NCBI GenBank assembly: GCA_944739405.2
Contig: OX123200.2
Location: 4,480,761-4,544,760 of the forward strand
Direction: 5' to 3'
DNA length: 64,000 bases
Source: Euclidia mi
Taxonomy: Eukaryota; Arthropoda; Insecta; Lepidoptera; Erebidae
Part shown: piece by piece, positions 44,245-54,447 of the stretch
Position numbering within the stretch: position 1 is the stretch's first letter
Layout: each line of letters starts with the position of its first letter
The notes under the pieces: generated by a model
Seen by the model: the letters and a program-made list of their open reading frames with translations, nothing else
What the model was told of the DNA's origin: nothing
Databases searched by the model: none
Program-made: the position numbers and the translations under genes

Positions 44245-45318
44245 CGGGTAGGTGGTACTTACAGAACTTTCTGGATCGTTGTATTGGAGTGAAACACACG
44301 GCTACCCACTAATGTTTTTTTTATTTAGGTACACCACGCTGGAAGGAGCACGACAGCAGTACAATTGTATTATTATAATTTGATTGCGAATGTATACACG
44401 ACACAGAATTATATACTAATAGTCGTGGAGCCGAGTACATGCGATATAATTTCAATTGCAATCGATGACGACGGGTTGTGTCTCGCGTCGGAAGTTCTCT
44501 TAAGACTGGTTTATAATCCTATGCGCACGGGCGGGCCGGGCGCTGTTCGGAATCGTTCGGTTGTACTCGGCTTCTCGGGACTCCGATACCGTATCTAATA
44601 TCACAACCTGTGTCAGGTTGTGTGTTGACATAAAATTTACTTAAGTATAGAATAAAATTATATAAAACTAAAAACTTTCGAACAAGGTTAAATTAATTTT
44701 AAATTAGGGTTCCGTATTACAAATTATTTTTATTTTTACAAAGATATTATATATAATTAAAAATGTTGACGAAGTTAAATGATTATAAATTTTAATAAGT
44801 TAAATGATATAAGTATAATAAAAATCAGTTCCACTACAGTAGCATAGCATTCGTTCATATCAAGGTATTTGTTTTGTATTATTATAAAATATGTATGCAT
44901 AATATTTATTTATGTATAGAGTATATTTATGTATAGTATATATTTGTGTCTAGTATATATTTATGTATTTTGTATTATATTTAAGTAAAACTACATCAGT
45001 CTCAATTTAATTGAAAAATACACCTACCTTTAATCTCTGCACTACCCTAAGGTAGACTGGCGGAAAATGCCTAAGGCATTAAGTCCACCTTATATACGAA
45101 TTGTGTATATGAAGTTTTAAAATAAAAAGAAAATAAATAAAATCCTCCAAACCCCTAAACCTCAGTGTAATTACGCGTGGAATCGCTTTAACGATGACAC
45201 GGCTCACCAATGGCACTATTATGGTGCATGTGTGCCTAATCACGTACAAGGCTTTTGCATTAGTGTGAATTTATTGTGTAACTACCCTTGTCTCGCACGC
45301 TGGATAATCAATCAACTG
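44245..45318. other. Mostly unassigned; LINE-type 3' UTR at 45050-45130
   Basis: CTAAGGTAGACTGGCGGAAA, ATGCCTAAGGCATTAAGTCC and AAGTTTTAAAATAAAAAG (45050-45128) form the usual 3' untranslated end of a lepidopteran CR1-like LINE. It is 800 bp away from the RT fragment at 43663-44244 and may belong to it or to another copy. The GC-rich part at 44510-44600 is unexplained. Confidence 0.45.
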
Positions 45319-45769
45319 TAGAGATGGGCGGGTGGGTAAAAATTGGGAAGGTAAAAATTGGAAGGAAAGGGTAAAATAGGTAAAAAAGAAAAAATACCCT
45401 TTTTTACCGGGTATTCATAAAAAATACCGGGTAAAAATTAGTTATATCTTTATATTATTTAAATTCCTTCGCCATGAAATGAATACTGTTCTTATATAAT
45501 GTAATTGGCTTCGTCATCAATACTACGATCTACCTTGTTAATTTTGACCTTGGACATTGAAGATAAAGTATTGATTTTAAGTAAAACGAAGTTAAATATC
45601 TTTTAAATCTTTAATCAACATATATTTTCTATTAAAATAAACTGTTTAGAATAGAAAGAAATATAATAGATTGCACATGACTGAAAGTTAAATGAATGCT
45701 GCACACTACATTATAGAATATATAAATAAGTAACATAATTATACACATGGGATGTGGACGACTTCAGTG

Positions 45770-47893
45770 ACAGGTTCGTGGATGCTGTCCATACAACGGG
45801 CTTGAAGTTCTTTAAGCCCAAAACGAAGAAAAGAGCCAATAAAATCTCGGGTCCGACCCTCGAGCTCATAGAGTAAAGGCGTAGGATGCTTCTGCCACGG
45901 TAATATAATCTAACAGTATTGTAACTCGGCCGCCTTCGTGAGTTATATACCTACAAGACGCGCCGCATGCAAGCTGCGGCACGATCGTGGCTGTGGGTAC
46001 TCTTGGCACAGTCCGCACAATCTAATGGGTACTCTGCTCGAGGCGCGTAGGTATAACTCGAGTTTCGTGCGTTTGTATGGTGTTACAATACTGTTAAATA
46101 TTATTACCGTGCTTCTACTATCCTCTGACGACATGCCAAAATATCGGCGTCTCAATAGGCGGATCTCTAAGTCTCAGACACTAAATGTATGCGAGAGGCG
46201 ATCGCACGGAATAAGGGTTCCAAAGTGTTCCAAAGAGATCTTTCTTTCGGGCAGAGTCAGCTGTCAAAGCTGAAGACGGAGTATGGCGGAATTGTCTCGT
46301 CCAAACCTCAGCTCCTGGAGGAGATCGAACAGTTCTATGGACAGCTATACACGACTACACGAACACCTGTTACTACTCCAGCCACAGACCCTAGAGCTGG
46401 ATTGATCCGACACTATACCGAAGATATCCCGGACGTCAGCATGCACCAGATTAGTGTAGCCCTAGAACAACTAAAATCAACAAGGCACCGGGTGATGACA
46501 GCATAACTACAGTGCTTCAAAAAGCTAGCGGCACACCTGCCGTGGAAATGCTTCGGAAGATATTCATTTCCGTTATACTCGAGGGCAAAACGCCACAGAC
46601 ATGACACAGAAGGGTGGTGGTGCTTTTCTTCAAAAACGGCGACAAAACCCTTTTGAAGAACTACAAACCTAGTCCCAGACTAAACTATACCTCTGAGTCA
46701 CGTCTATAAGTTGTTTCCTATGGTCATCAAAAATCGTCTCGAGAGCAAGCTAGACGACTTCCAGCCTCCCGAACAAGCCGGATTCCGTAAAGGCTATAGT
46801 ACCATATACCACATACATACGCTGCGGCAGGTTATACAGAAGTCCGAAGAGTATAACCAGCCTCTATGCTTAGCGTTTGTGGACTATGAGAAAGCCTTTG
46901 ATTTGATCGAAACCTGGGCAGTGCTGCAGTCTCTCCAACGGTTCCAAATTGACTATCGATATTTCGAAGTACTGAAGTGTTTGTACGAAAACGCCACCAT
47001 GTCAGTCCGCCTCCAGGATCAGAGCTCAAAACCTATTCGGCTACAGTGAGGGGTGAGGCAAGGAGATGTTATATCTCCGAAACTCTTCACCGCTGCGCTG
47101 GAAGACGTTTCCAAGCTTCTGGACTGGGAAGGACTCGGCATCAACATCAATGGCAAGTACATCACTCACCTTCGATTTGCTGATGATATCGTAGTCATGG
47201 CTGAGACCATGGAAGACGTCAGCACAACACTCGATGGCCTCTGTAGAGTCTCCCAACAAGTAGGTCTTAAGATGAACATGGAAAGGACGAAAATCATGTC
47301 TAACGTCCATGTCTTACCTGCTCCTATCCAGGTTGGGAACTCCACACACGAAGTTGTCGACTAGTACGTCTACCTGGGACAAATGATCCAATTAGGTAGG
47401 TCCAACTTCGAGAAAGAGGTCATTCGTCGAATCCAACTCGGTTGGGTGGCGTTCGGGAAGTTACGATTGTCACGAATAATACGTTATAATCTACGGCGCT
47501 GAGACGTGGTCGCTAATTATGGGCCTTATCCCAAAGCTCAGGGTCACTCAGAGGGCGATGGAGAGAGCTATGCTCGGAGTTTCCCTGCGAGATCGAATCA
47601 GAAATGAGGAGATCCACAGGAGAATCAAAGTCACCGACATAGGTCTCCGAAAAGCCAGGCCGAAGTGGCAGTGGGCAGGGCATATAGCACGAAGAACGGA
47701 TGGCCGTTGGAGCAGGCGGGTCCTAGAGTGGCGACCACGTACCGGAGCAGGCAGCAGGGGTAGCCCTCCCGCAACGTGGACCGACGATCTGGTTAAGATC
47801 GCGGTGCGCGGTTGGATGCGGGCGGCTCAACATCGGTCTGTGTGGAGAACCTTGGGAGAGGCCTATGTCCAGCAGTGGACGTCTATAGGCTGA
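45770..47893 (+). pseudogene. RTE-like LINE, decayed copy nested in the hAT element
   Basis: This is the same family as 18137-21395, in plus orientation and 5'-truncated. Recognisable pieces are EIEQFYGQLYTTT, QAGFRKGYSTIYHIHTLRQV, AFVDYEKAFDLIETWAVLQS, GDVISPKLFTAAL, HLRFADDIVVMAETMEDV and the C-terminus HIARRTDGRWSRRVLEW to AYVQQWTSIG, then GGCTGACATGATGA. Breaks include the MITE at 45896-46110, a TGA at 47047-47049 just before GVRQGD, a TAG near 47363, frame changes around 46500-46700 and a deletion near 47465. It is clearly older than the copy at 18 kb. Confidence 0.85.
45896..46110 (-). mobile_element. 215-bp hAT-like MITE, copy 2, inside the LINE relic
   Basis: Same length and ends as copy 1 (35740-35954), opposite orientation. 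It is flanked by GCTTCTGC (45888-45895) and GCTTCTAC (46111-46118). The related LINE at 18 kb has one uninterrupted GTTCTGCTATCC at this point, which confirms the insertion and the duplication. Confidence 0.85.
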
Positions 47894-48088
47894 CATGATG
47901 ACACATAGGTATATCTTGAAAACATTTCAAAACCAATAAATGACTAACAATTACTTAGATTTTTCATTTCAGTTCAATAATTACAATGCAACCTAGACAG
48001 TAAAAATAAAATATTAAAACTGCACAATTCGTTTGAATCCCTCATTGGACAGTTATAGTGCTATAACTCTTCTCTTGTTCTAATGAGA

Positions 48089-48152
48089 AAACAATGTCCG
48101 CGTATGTTGTTCTGACGACGCGTCGTCAGAGCAACATACGCGGACATTGTTT
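48089..48152. repeat. Perfectly abutting palindrome, 32-bp arms
   Basis: 48089-48120 and 48121-48152 are reverse complements with a single mismatch and no spacer; the centre is GACGACG|CGTCGTC. Part of the arms (TGTCCGCGTATGTTG) is GC-rich in AT-rich surroundings. It lies in the hAT element. Confidence 0.85.
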
Positions 48153-48202
48153 GCGGACATTTGACGTCGCGATGGTCGCAAATAAAATAAATTATAAAAT
48201 GG

Positions 48203-48263
48203 TTGTTGTATTTTTTTAATAAATACTTACATACAGGTCAGTATTTATTAAAAAATACAACAA
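48203..48263. repeat. AT-rich palindrome, ~25-bp arms
   Basis: TTGTTGTATTTTTTTAATAA through ATACT (48203-48227) pairs with AGTATTTATTAAAAAATACAA at 48240-48263, differing by one T, with a 12-bp loop. It is the second hairpin of the hAT interior. Confidence 0.7.
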
Positions 48264-48369
48264 TTATTTTAAATTAAACTGATTTTAATTTTTACCCGGT
48301 ATAAATTAAAAATGGGTAGGTAAAAATGGGTATAAATGGGTATTTACCCAAAGTCTGGGTGTAATGGGA

Positions 48370-48647
48370 TGCGGTTGCTAGGGGCGAGGTAAATGAGGCA
48401 CGGTGATTACAATCAGCACAGTATATAATGTCTTTTCACATGATATGATGATACAATTACAATGAACACAAGAGTACAATAGAGTTATAGGTACAGCGGC
48501 GCAGAGCGGGCGCGCGCGTGACGTATCGGTTAAAGCGAGGTGGCCCGACTGGTGGCGCCGCGGCGCGAGCGACGCGAGGTAGCGGGGAGGACGCTTTAAC
48601 TTTGCGTGAGCGGCGTACGCGCGCTATAACCTTGTCGCGACGTTACA
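48370..48647 (-). repeat. 3' LTR of the Ty3/gypsy element
   Basis: 278 bp, no difference from 53330-53607 found by reading. It has a GC-rich coding-strand 5' half (GCGCGCGTACGCCGC) and a TATATAAT-containing AT-rich half. Confidence 0.9.
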
Positions 48648-48688
48648 CACTCCCCCTCTAGTTCGAACATAGCGCCTTCGCGTTCGGG

Positions 48689-51345
48689 CTAGCAATCGTA
48701 TCTACGGGGACGACCGCGCTTGCGTTTTTCTCTAATCGGAGCTTCAACATTGCCAATGAAGGGAGTCAAGTGAGAGACGTGATACCGTCCAACGTGTTCC
48801 CCTTTGGTGAACCCTCTTCTATCAGGTACGTGGTCGGACTTACCACTTCTCGTACGCAATAGGGTCCATCTCTCCGTGGTATGAACTTGGCTGATTGCCC
48901 AGAGCTGACATCATTCAACCCTTGCGTCTTTAATAGAACAAGGTCACCTACCTGTAGTCAGAAGGCGCGCGTCTGCCTTCATCTGCGTACTTCTTTTGCA
49001 CAGACTGCTTCTGCTCGTGAACGTCTCTGGCGTCCAGCAGCACCGAAGACAACTTACGCAGGTAAGGAGTGATGTTATGAACGAAATTGTCGTTCTCCAC
49101 AATGGTCTTCATATCGCTAACGACGTCCGAAGGCGCGCGCAACTCCCTCCCGAAGGTAAGGTATGCAGGCGAAAATCCAGTGCTCGCTGTAACAGCGGAA
49201 TTCATGGCAAACCTTATAGCTGCGAGGTGAGTGTCCCATGTTGCGTGGTCCTTCCCAACAAATATAGCCAGTTGGGGCTTCAGATCGCGATTTTTGCGTT
49301 CCACGGGGTTCGCTTCCGGGTGATACAGCGGTGTCAAGGACTGTTTGATACCCATCACATGACACACCTGCTGCATCACCTCAGCAACGAACTGAACTCC
49401 GTTATCGCTGATCATCCTACGCGGGACTCCGAACCTCAGGAAAACTTCAGCTATCAGTATCTCAGCGCACTCTACACTGGTGGCGCTCTCTAATGCAAAC
49501 AGCTCGACCCAATGGGAGCAAGTATCCTCTAGAATCAAAATCCAACGGTTACCTTTCGAAGTTCTAGGTAAAGGGCCGAACATATCGACAGACACTACTT
49601 CAAACCGTCGATTCATTGCAGGAGTCTGGAGTAGTCCTGCAGGCTTCCGGTTGTCAATCTTGTATCTCTGACAAGCGGTACAGCGTTTGACGTAATCGGT
49701 AACAAAAGATTTCATACCTGGCCAGAAGTATCGCGCTCTAATGCGTTGCAAGGTACGCTCAGCACTGAAGTGACCTGCCGTGGGGGCGTCGTGGAAGTCA
49801 ACGAGCACGGCATCTCTCTCGTGAATAGGAACCACGAGGCAGGCAGAATCTGCGTCGTCAGAATCTGGAGCACACCTGTACAAAACACCATCAGAAAGCA
49901 GGTAACCTTTTTCTGACCAGCCCCTCCCCCTGAAGGGATCGTCGGTCGCCTCTAGATCCTCGACGATCTTCTTCAGCTCAGGGTCCTTCAGCTGGTTGGC
50001 GTGTACCTCATCAGGCGTCCTGTGTGGAACATCTACAGTCACTAAGCATACCTCGCAACCACCTGGGGTTTTCTCGCAACAGGCGGGGCGGCTCAGTGCA
50101 TCAGCGATTACGTTCACCTTTCCAGGAGTATACTGGATCTGCAGATTATAGGCCTGGAGCGTCAACGCCCATCTGGCGAGTCGACCGCTGGGAGACTTCA
50201 AGCTCATCAGCCACCGCAACGGCTGATGGTCGGACTTGACCACTACTTCCGATCCCTCGATGTACCCTCTGAACTTCGTTACCGCCCAAACTACGGCCAG
50301 AGCCTCCCGTTCGGTGGTGGTATAGTTTCGCTCAGCTGGCTCTAGTAGGCGGCTGGCGTACTCTATGGGTCTTTCATCAGGGCCCTCCCCCTGCATCAAA
50401 ACTGCGCCGAGACAGTAGCCACTGCTATCTGTTCGGAGGGAGAAAGGTAGGGATTCATCGGCTTGGCGTAGAATAGGAGCGGTGACGAGGAGTTTCTTAA
50501 TGCTCTCAAAAGCCGCTTGCTGCTCGTCATGCCACTTCCAAGAGCTGTTCTTCTTGAGAAGGTTAGTTAGAGGTTTCGCAACCGCCGCGTAGTTTGGTAC
50601 GAAACGCCGGAACCAGCTGGATGTTGCCAGGAAACCCTTAAGCTGCCTATCGTTCTTGGGGGCAGGCATGTCAGCAATGGCCGAGGTCTTCTCCGGGTCT
50701 ACTTGCAGGCCGCCAGGAACAATGATGTGGCCAAGGAACTTCACAGAGTCACGGGCGAAACTGCTTTTCTTGCGATTGACTCGAAGGCTAAACTTTTCGA
50801 GTCTATCGAAAACTGCTTCGAGGTCCTCCATGTGACTGTCAAAAGTCTGTGACAGAATTATCAGATCGTCTAAATAGCCCAGAATAGTCACAGGTCTAGT
50901 ACCTGATTGGTCTGAACTTGATTCCCGAACGGATACGCTCAAGTTCGACTTGAAACGATCGATCAATCGTTGAAACGTGGCACCTGAGTTGCGTAAGCCC
51001 ATCGGCATCCTCTTAAACCTATAGGTGCCAGAAGGTGTCACGAACGCTGTCTTTTCGCGATCCTCATCTGCGACGCACACCTGATAATACCCGGAGTGAA
51101 GATCGAGCGTCGTCATGTAGCTGGTCGTCTTGGCCGCGTGAAGTACATCTTCCAAGCGCGGGAGAGGGTACCGATCTGGCTCCGTGACCGCGTTGAGCTT
51201 TCGGTAGTCCACGCACAGTCGGACTCCTCCGTCCTTCTTCGAAACCAAGACGACATTAGCAGCCCAAGGCGACTCGCACTCCTCGATGACATCAGCTTGC
51301 AACAGCTTCTCAAGCTCACCAACAACCGCTTCTTCCCTTGCGACA
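48689..51345 (-). pseudogene. pol: pol (RT, RNase H, integrase) of the Ty3/gypsy element, with frame breaks
   Basis: The frame from about 51345 to 48948 holds RT (CESPWAANVVLVSKKDGGVR, LDLHSGYYQV, MPMGLRNSGATFQRL, ILGYLDDLIIL with the YLDD catalytic pair) and RNase H (LRTDSSGYCLGAVL, TTTEREALAVVWA, VKSDHQPL). Integrase follows, with an HHCC finger (GHFSAERTL ... CTACQRYK) and the core residues in VDMFGPLPR, ISDNGVQFV and NPVERKNRDLK. It stops at 48948-48950. In the next frame the family-typical tail continues, with DLVLLKTQ and a GPY/F-like module RRDGPYCVREVV, to a TAG at 48689-48691. Two single-base-type frame breaks (near 51350 and near 48960) therefore separate gag-PR, pol core and tail. 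No slippery heptamer was seen at the first, so I read these as mutations, not programmed shifts. Confidence 0.85.
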
Positions 51346-53227
51346 TTCTGTAGGGTGGTGAAGCGGTCGGTTCCTGCTTCTCATCAACCCGAATGCGATG
51401 GGTGGCATAGGTTGTCGGGGGGGCCTCGGTGGCGAAGCGCTCGGCTCTGCTGATTATAAGCTGGTTGAGCTGCACTCTCTGGGTAGGGGACAGCTTCGAC
51501 CCTTCATCCTCTCTCAGCGCCAGACTGGTGGTTGCAACCTGCATCAGCTCTGCGTCGCTGGTGGATGTGAGGCTGTAAGATATCACAAAGTTAAACTTCT
51601 GCCCAGGAGAGTCACCAAAGAACCAACAGTTATGTTGGAGGTCCAACAATATACCTGCTGTAGTGATGAAGTTTTGTCCGAGAAGCGTCCTATTATTCGT
51701 TTCTGGTATCACTAGGAAAGTGGTGGGGATAACGCGGTCCTGAATCGTGACGTCCGTGTTACAGTATAACAACTCACGTACCTGCTGTGTTCCATCTGCG
51801 AGTCCAATAGTGCGGCGTGTTTCCGTGAAAGTGATACCGCTGTCCAGCAAGATCTTATATAATCCTGGACTAGCGAGACTCTCGGTAGCACCTGTATCGA
51901 ATACTGCGACACCTACTTGGGATGCAATCTCTACCTTTACGGTGGGGTGCGTCAGATCGGACACGTCGGTGACGGCACTTTGGAAACTCACCTTGGCAGC
52001 CGCGTTGTCATTGTTACCTGCGGGTGTACCTTTACATGTCGGGCACTTGGACCGTATCACGCCTTGTCGTCCGCAGCCGTAACACGATAGTGGCGCGTTA
52101 TCATTCGCTTGCTCACTCGATGTTTTATTTTTACATTCCTCCGCAGTATGACCAAACCGTTTACAAAAAGCGCAGCGCGGTCTAACTCGTTTCGGTGTTA
52201 TGTTAGTTCTAATGTTCGAACTAGAGCCGGACGTCGCACGCGAAGGGTTACTTTGGACTACCGCGACCGTTGGAGGGTTAATATTTACATTTTGCGATTT
52301 ATTACGATTTTCGAGATTTGAACTACTATTGCGCGATGATAATGACGATTTGGACTGACTTACTTCGCATAGCGTTTCCTCCACGTACCTCGCGCGCTCG
52401 AGTAGGCAGTCGACACTACTGACGCTATCGCGGGGTACTCGCTTCCGGAACTTTCGGTTCAGAAGTCCGTACACAATATCTAATTGCATGACTTCGGGGA
52501 TGCTATATGGTATACGCGAAATGTTAGCACGCACTCGCGATATAAACGAATCTACGCTATCACTATCACTTTGTTCTTGCGCGAAGATTTCTCGAAAAAT
52601 CCGGAGGGCGGGGCGCGGGGCGCCGTACATGAAGCGTAGGCGGCGTATCGCGTCGTCCCAGGTCTTCACCGTCGATTTGATGCCTTGCCACCACACGGCG
52701 GCGTCTCCCGTCAGCAGCATGGGCAGACCACGTAGGGCGTGTTCGTCGGATACGCTTGCGCACTCTTTGTAGACGAGCACGCTCTCGACGAACGCTTCTA
52801 GGGCCTCCGCACTGCGAGCCGCTCCGTCGAATCGGGCTGTACATCGCGTGAAGTTGCTGTGCAGGTTCGGCGCTCCGGTGTAGGTAGCGGTGTGAGTCGG
52901 TCCCGCAGACTCGCCGGTCGACGTCGACGTCGGCGTCGGCGTCGCGACGCTTCGCATGACGCTCGCCAACAGTCGCGTGAGCTGCTCCTCGGATATGGAA
53001 ATCTGCTTATCGCCACATGTGGTTGGCTGTGGCGTCACCGTGGTGCTCGCACTCGCGGTGTTTGGTACCGCGTGTGTCTCCTCGTCGGCGTCGGTGTCGC
53101 TACTCGTCGAAACATCTCGGTTTTCTGTGGACGCGTTGCGGCGGGTTTTTGGCGGCATTTTCTCGCGAAAACTCTCGTCAACTGGTCCGTAGTAGTCCGT
53201 ATGACACACAATAGATATGGAGAACAC
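51113..53227 (-). CDS. gag: gag-protease (and start of RT) of the Ty3/gypsy element
   Basis: A 704-codon frame. The N-terminal ~100 residues are low-complexity (Ser/Thr/Asp). A capsid-like region follows with LRGLPMLLTGDAAVWWQG and FREIFAQEQSDSDSVDSF. A CCHC knuckle CAFCKRFGHTAEEC (about residue 355) and a second Cys cluster CYGCGRQGVIRSKCPTC come next. Then the aspartic protease core VAVFDTGATESL and ILLGQNFI appears, followed by the start of RT up to EPTASPPYRMS. Beyond that point (about 51350) the frame is no longer RT; RT continues in the -1 frame. Gag packages the RNA and the protease cuts the polyprotein. The ATG at the 5' end of this frame is assumed; MPPKTRR 22 codons later is an alternative start. 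Confidence 0.85.
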   Translation of the reverse strand: MFSISIVCHTDYYGPVDESFREKMPPKTRRNASTENRDVSTSSDTDADEETHAVPNTASASTTVTPQPTTCGDKQISISEEQLTRLLASVMRSVATPTPTSTSTGESAGPTHTATYTGAPNLHSNFTRCTARFDGAARSAEALEAFVESVLVYKECASVSDEHALRGLPMLLTGDAAVWWQGIKSTVKTWDDAIRRLRFMYGAPRPALRIFREIFAQEQSDSDSVDSFISRVRANISRIPYSIPEVMQLDIVYGLLNRKFRKRVPRDSVSSVDCLLERARYVEETLCEVSQSKSSLSSRNSSSNLENRNKSQNVNINPPTVAVVQSNPSRATSGSSSNIRTNITPKRVRPRCAFCKRFGHTAEECKNKTSSEQANDNAPLSCYGCGRQGVIRSKCPTCKGTPAGNNDNAAAKVSFQSAVTDVSDLTHPTVKVEIASQVGVAVFDTGATESLASPGLYKILLDSGITFTETRRTIGLADGTQQVRELLYCNTDVTIQDRVIPTTFLVIPETNNRTLLGQNFITTAGILLDLQHNCWFFGDSPGQKFNFVISYSLTSTSDAELMQVATTSLALREDEGSKLSPTQRVQLNQLIISRAERFATEAPPTTYATHRIRVDEKQEPTASPPYRMSQGKKRLLVSLRSCCKLMSSRSASRLGLLMSSWFRRRTEESDCAWTTESSTRSRSQIGTLSRAWKMYFTRPRRPAT

Positions 53228-53329
53228 AGTTCTGTGGGTTTTAATCGCACTCGCGTCGGTTTTTCGTACCTCCTAGCCGTTAGGTATACGCGGAGCACGT
53301 GCCACGAGTTGGGCGCAATTTGTAACTGG

Positions 53330-53607
53330 TGCGGTTGCTAGGGGCGAGGTAAATGAGGCACGGTGATTACAATCAGCACAGTATATAATGTCTTTTCACA
53401 TGATATGATGATACAATTACAATGAACACAAGAGTACAATAGAGTTATAGGTACAGCGGCGCAGAGCGGGCGCGCGCGTGACGTATCGGTTAAAGCGAGG
53501 TGGCCCGACTGGTGGCGCCGCGGCGCGAGCGACGCGAGGTAGCGGGGAGGACGCTTTAACTTTGCGTGAGCGGCGTACGCGCGCTATAACCTTGTCGCGA
53601 CGTTACA
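53330..53607 (-). repeat. 5' LTR of the Ty3/gypsy element
   Basis: 278 bp. It starts TGTAACGTCGCGACAAGG on the minus strand and ends GCAACCGCA. It should hold the promoter for the genomic RNA. Confidence 0.9.
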
Positions 53608-53646
53608 TGGGTTTTTACCGGGTATATGCCCATCTCTAATCAACTG

Positions 53647-53767
53647 ACTTTTGTTCTATATAGTGGCGCATAAGGATTAAAAAATGGACTACGAATATCT
53701 GTTATAGACAATCTAATGGGAAACATATTATGAAATATCTGTCTTATTAGAGCTATACTGTATTTTT
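53647..53767. other. Short unassigned spacer
   Basis: Between the hAT duplication and the next dispersed repeat; nothing recognised. Confidence 0.4.
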
Positions 53768-54447
53768 AGGGTTCCGTACCTAAAAGGTAAAAAACGGAAC
53801 CCTAATACTAAGCCTCCGCTGTCTGTCTGTCTATCACCTGGCTGTATCTCATAAACCGTGATAGCCAGAAAGCTGGAATTTTCACAAATTATGTATTTCG
53901 GTTGCCCCTATAACAACATATACTAAAAATAAAAAAAATGAAAATATTAAGTAATGGGTCCTGGTAGCGCCATCTACCTTCCTATCTATAACTAATCGCA
54001 TCAACGTCAATCGTTCCATGCTGGTCTAGTGCGAGCGATACCATATTTCCGTCCCTCTCTATCCCACTCCCTGGAAGGGGCACTGCCTTTCGATTGGTAG
54101 AACCTACGGTTTCGGTGTATCGCCGAACCAGGTCCCATACAATAAACGTGGTTCTTTTTCGTATTTTTTGCTCAAAATTACCAACAGGTAGACGCTGAAA
54201 ATTTTTAGGGAACATGTAGTTGTATATTACCTTTCAAAATAAATCATGAAATAAAAAAAAAGTTAATAATAAAGGGGGCTACCATACAACAAACGTAATT
54301 TTTAAGCAATTTGTTACTCGATCTTAATAAACAGGTAGAAACTTATAAAATATTTAAGTATACATACAACAAACGTGATTTTCTTTTATAGATGATGGTA
54401 CGGAACCCTTCGTGCGCGAGTCCGACTCGCACTTGCCCAATTTTTTT
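53768..54447 (+). repeat. Dispersed GGGTTCCGTACC element, copy 2, with an insertion
   Basis: It matches the copy at 2858-3386 from AGGGTTCCGTACC to GGTACGGAACCCT and CGAGTCCGACTCGCACTTGC. A segment at about 53956-54131, bounded by CCTGGT and ACCAGG, is absent from the other copy. The CTGT microsatellite is short here. Confidence 0.75.
53956..54131. mobile_element. Nested ~176-bp insertion in the dispersed element
   Basis: The first copy reads straight across this site, so the segment is an insertion. It begins TCCTGGTAGCGCCATCTACC and ends CGCCGAACCAGG, giving 6-bp inverted ends (CCTGGT/ACCAGG). It is non-coding; the overlapping ORF on the minus strand is not credible. Confidence 0.5.

Larger units (their letters stand above)
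48370..53607 (-). mobile_element. Ty3/gypsy LTR retrotransposon, young, near-complete
   Basis: Two 278-bp LTRs (48370-48647 and 53330-53607) look identical by eye and have TG...CA ends (TGTAACGTCG...GCAACCGCA on the coding strand). A purine-rich tract AGAGGGGGAG (48650-48659) precedes the 3' LTR, and a primer-site-like TTGCGCCCAAC follows the 5' LTR by about 11 bp. Flanks are TGGGA and TGGGT, a 5-bp duplication with one mismatch. The element is inserted in the hAT element at 48.37 kb. Gag, protease, RT, RNase H and integrase are all present, with two frame breaks. Confidence 0.9.
45319..53638. mobile_element. hAT-like element, outer shell of a nest
   Basis: TAGAGATGGGC (45319-45329) and its exact reverse complement GCCCATCTCTA (53628-53638) are flanked by perfect 8-bp duplications ATCAACTG (45311-45318 and 53639-53646). 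The TIR sequence and duplication length are those of hAT elements. Its own sequence (45319-45770, 47894-48364, 53613-53638, about 950 bp) is non-coding. It contains GGGTAAAAATTGGG / GGGTATTTACCC-like repeats near both ends and two palindromes. Inside are an RTE relic and an LTR retrotransposon. Confidence 0.85.

Noticed and set aside
51335..51355. Programmed -1 frameshift between gag-PR and pol of the LTR element
   Set aside because: The break lies inside RT, not at a gag-pol border, and there is no slippery heptamer of the X XXY YYZ type; a small indel is the simpler reading.
52566..53341. Arg-rich ORFs on both strands near the gag start
   Set aside because: Out-of-frame shadows of the GC-rich gag coding region.
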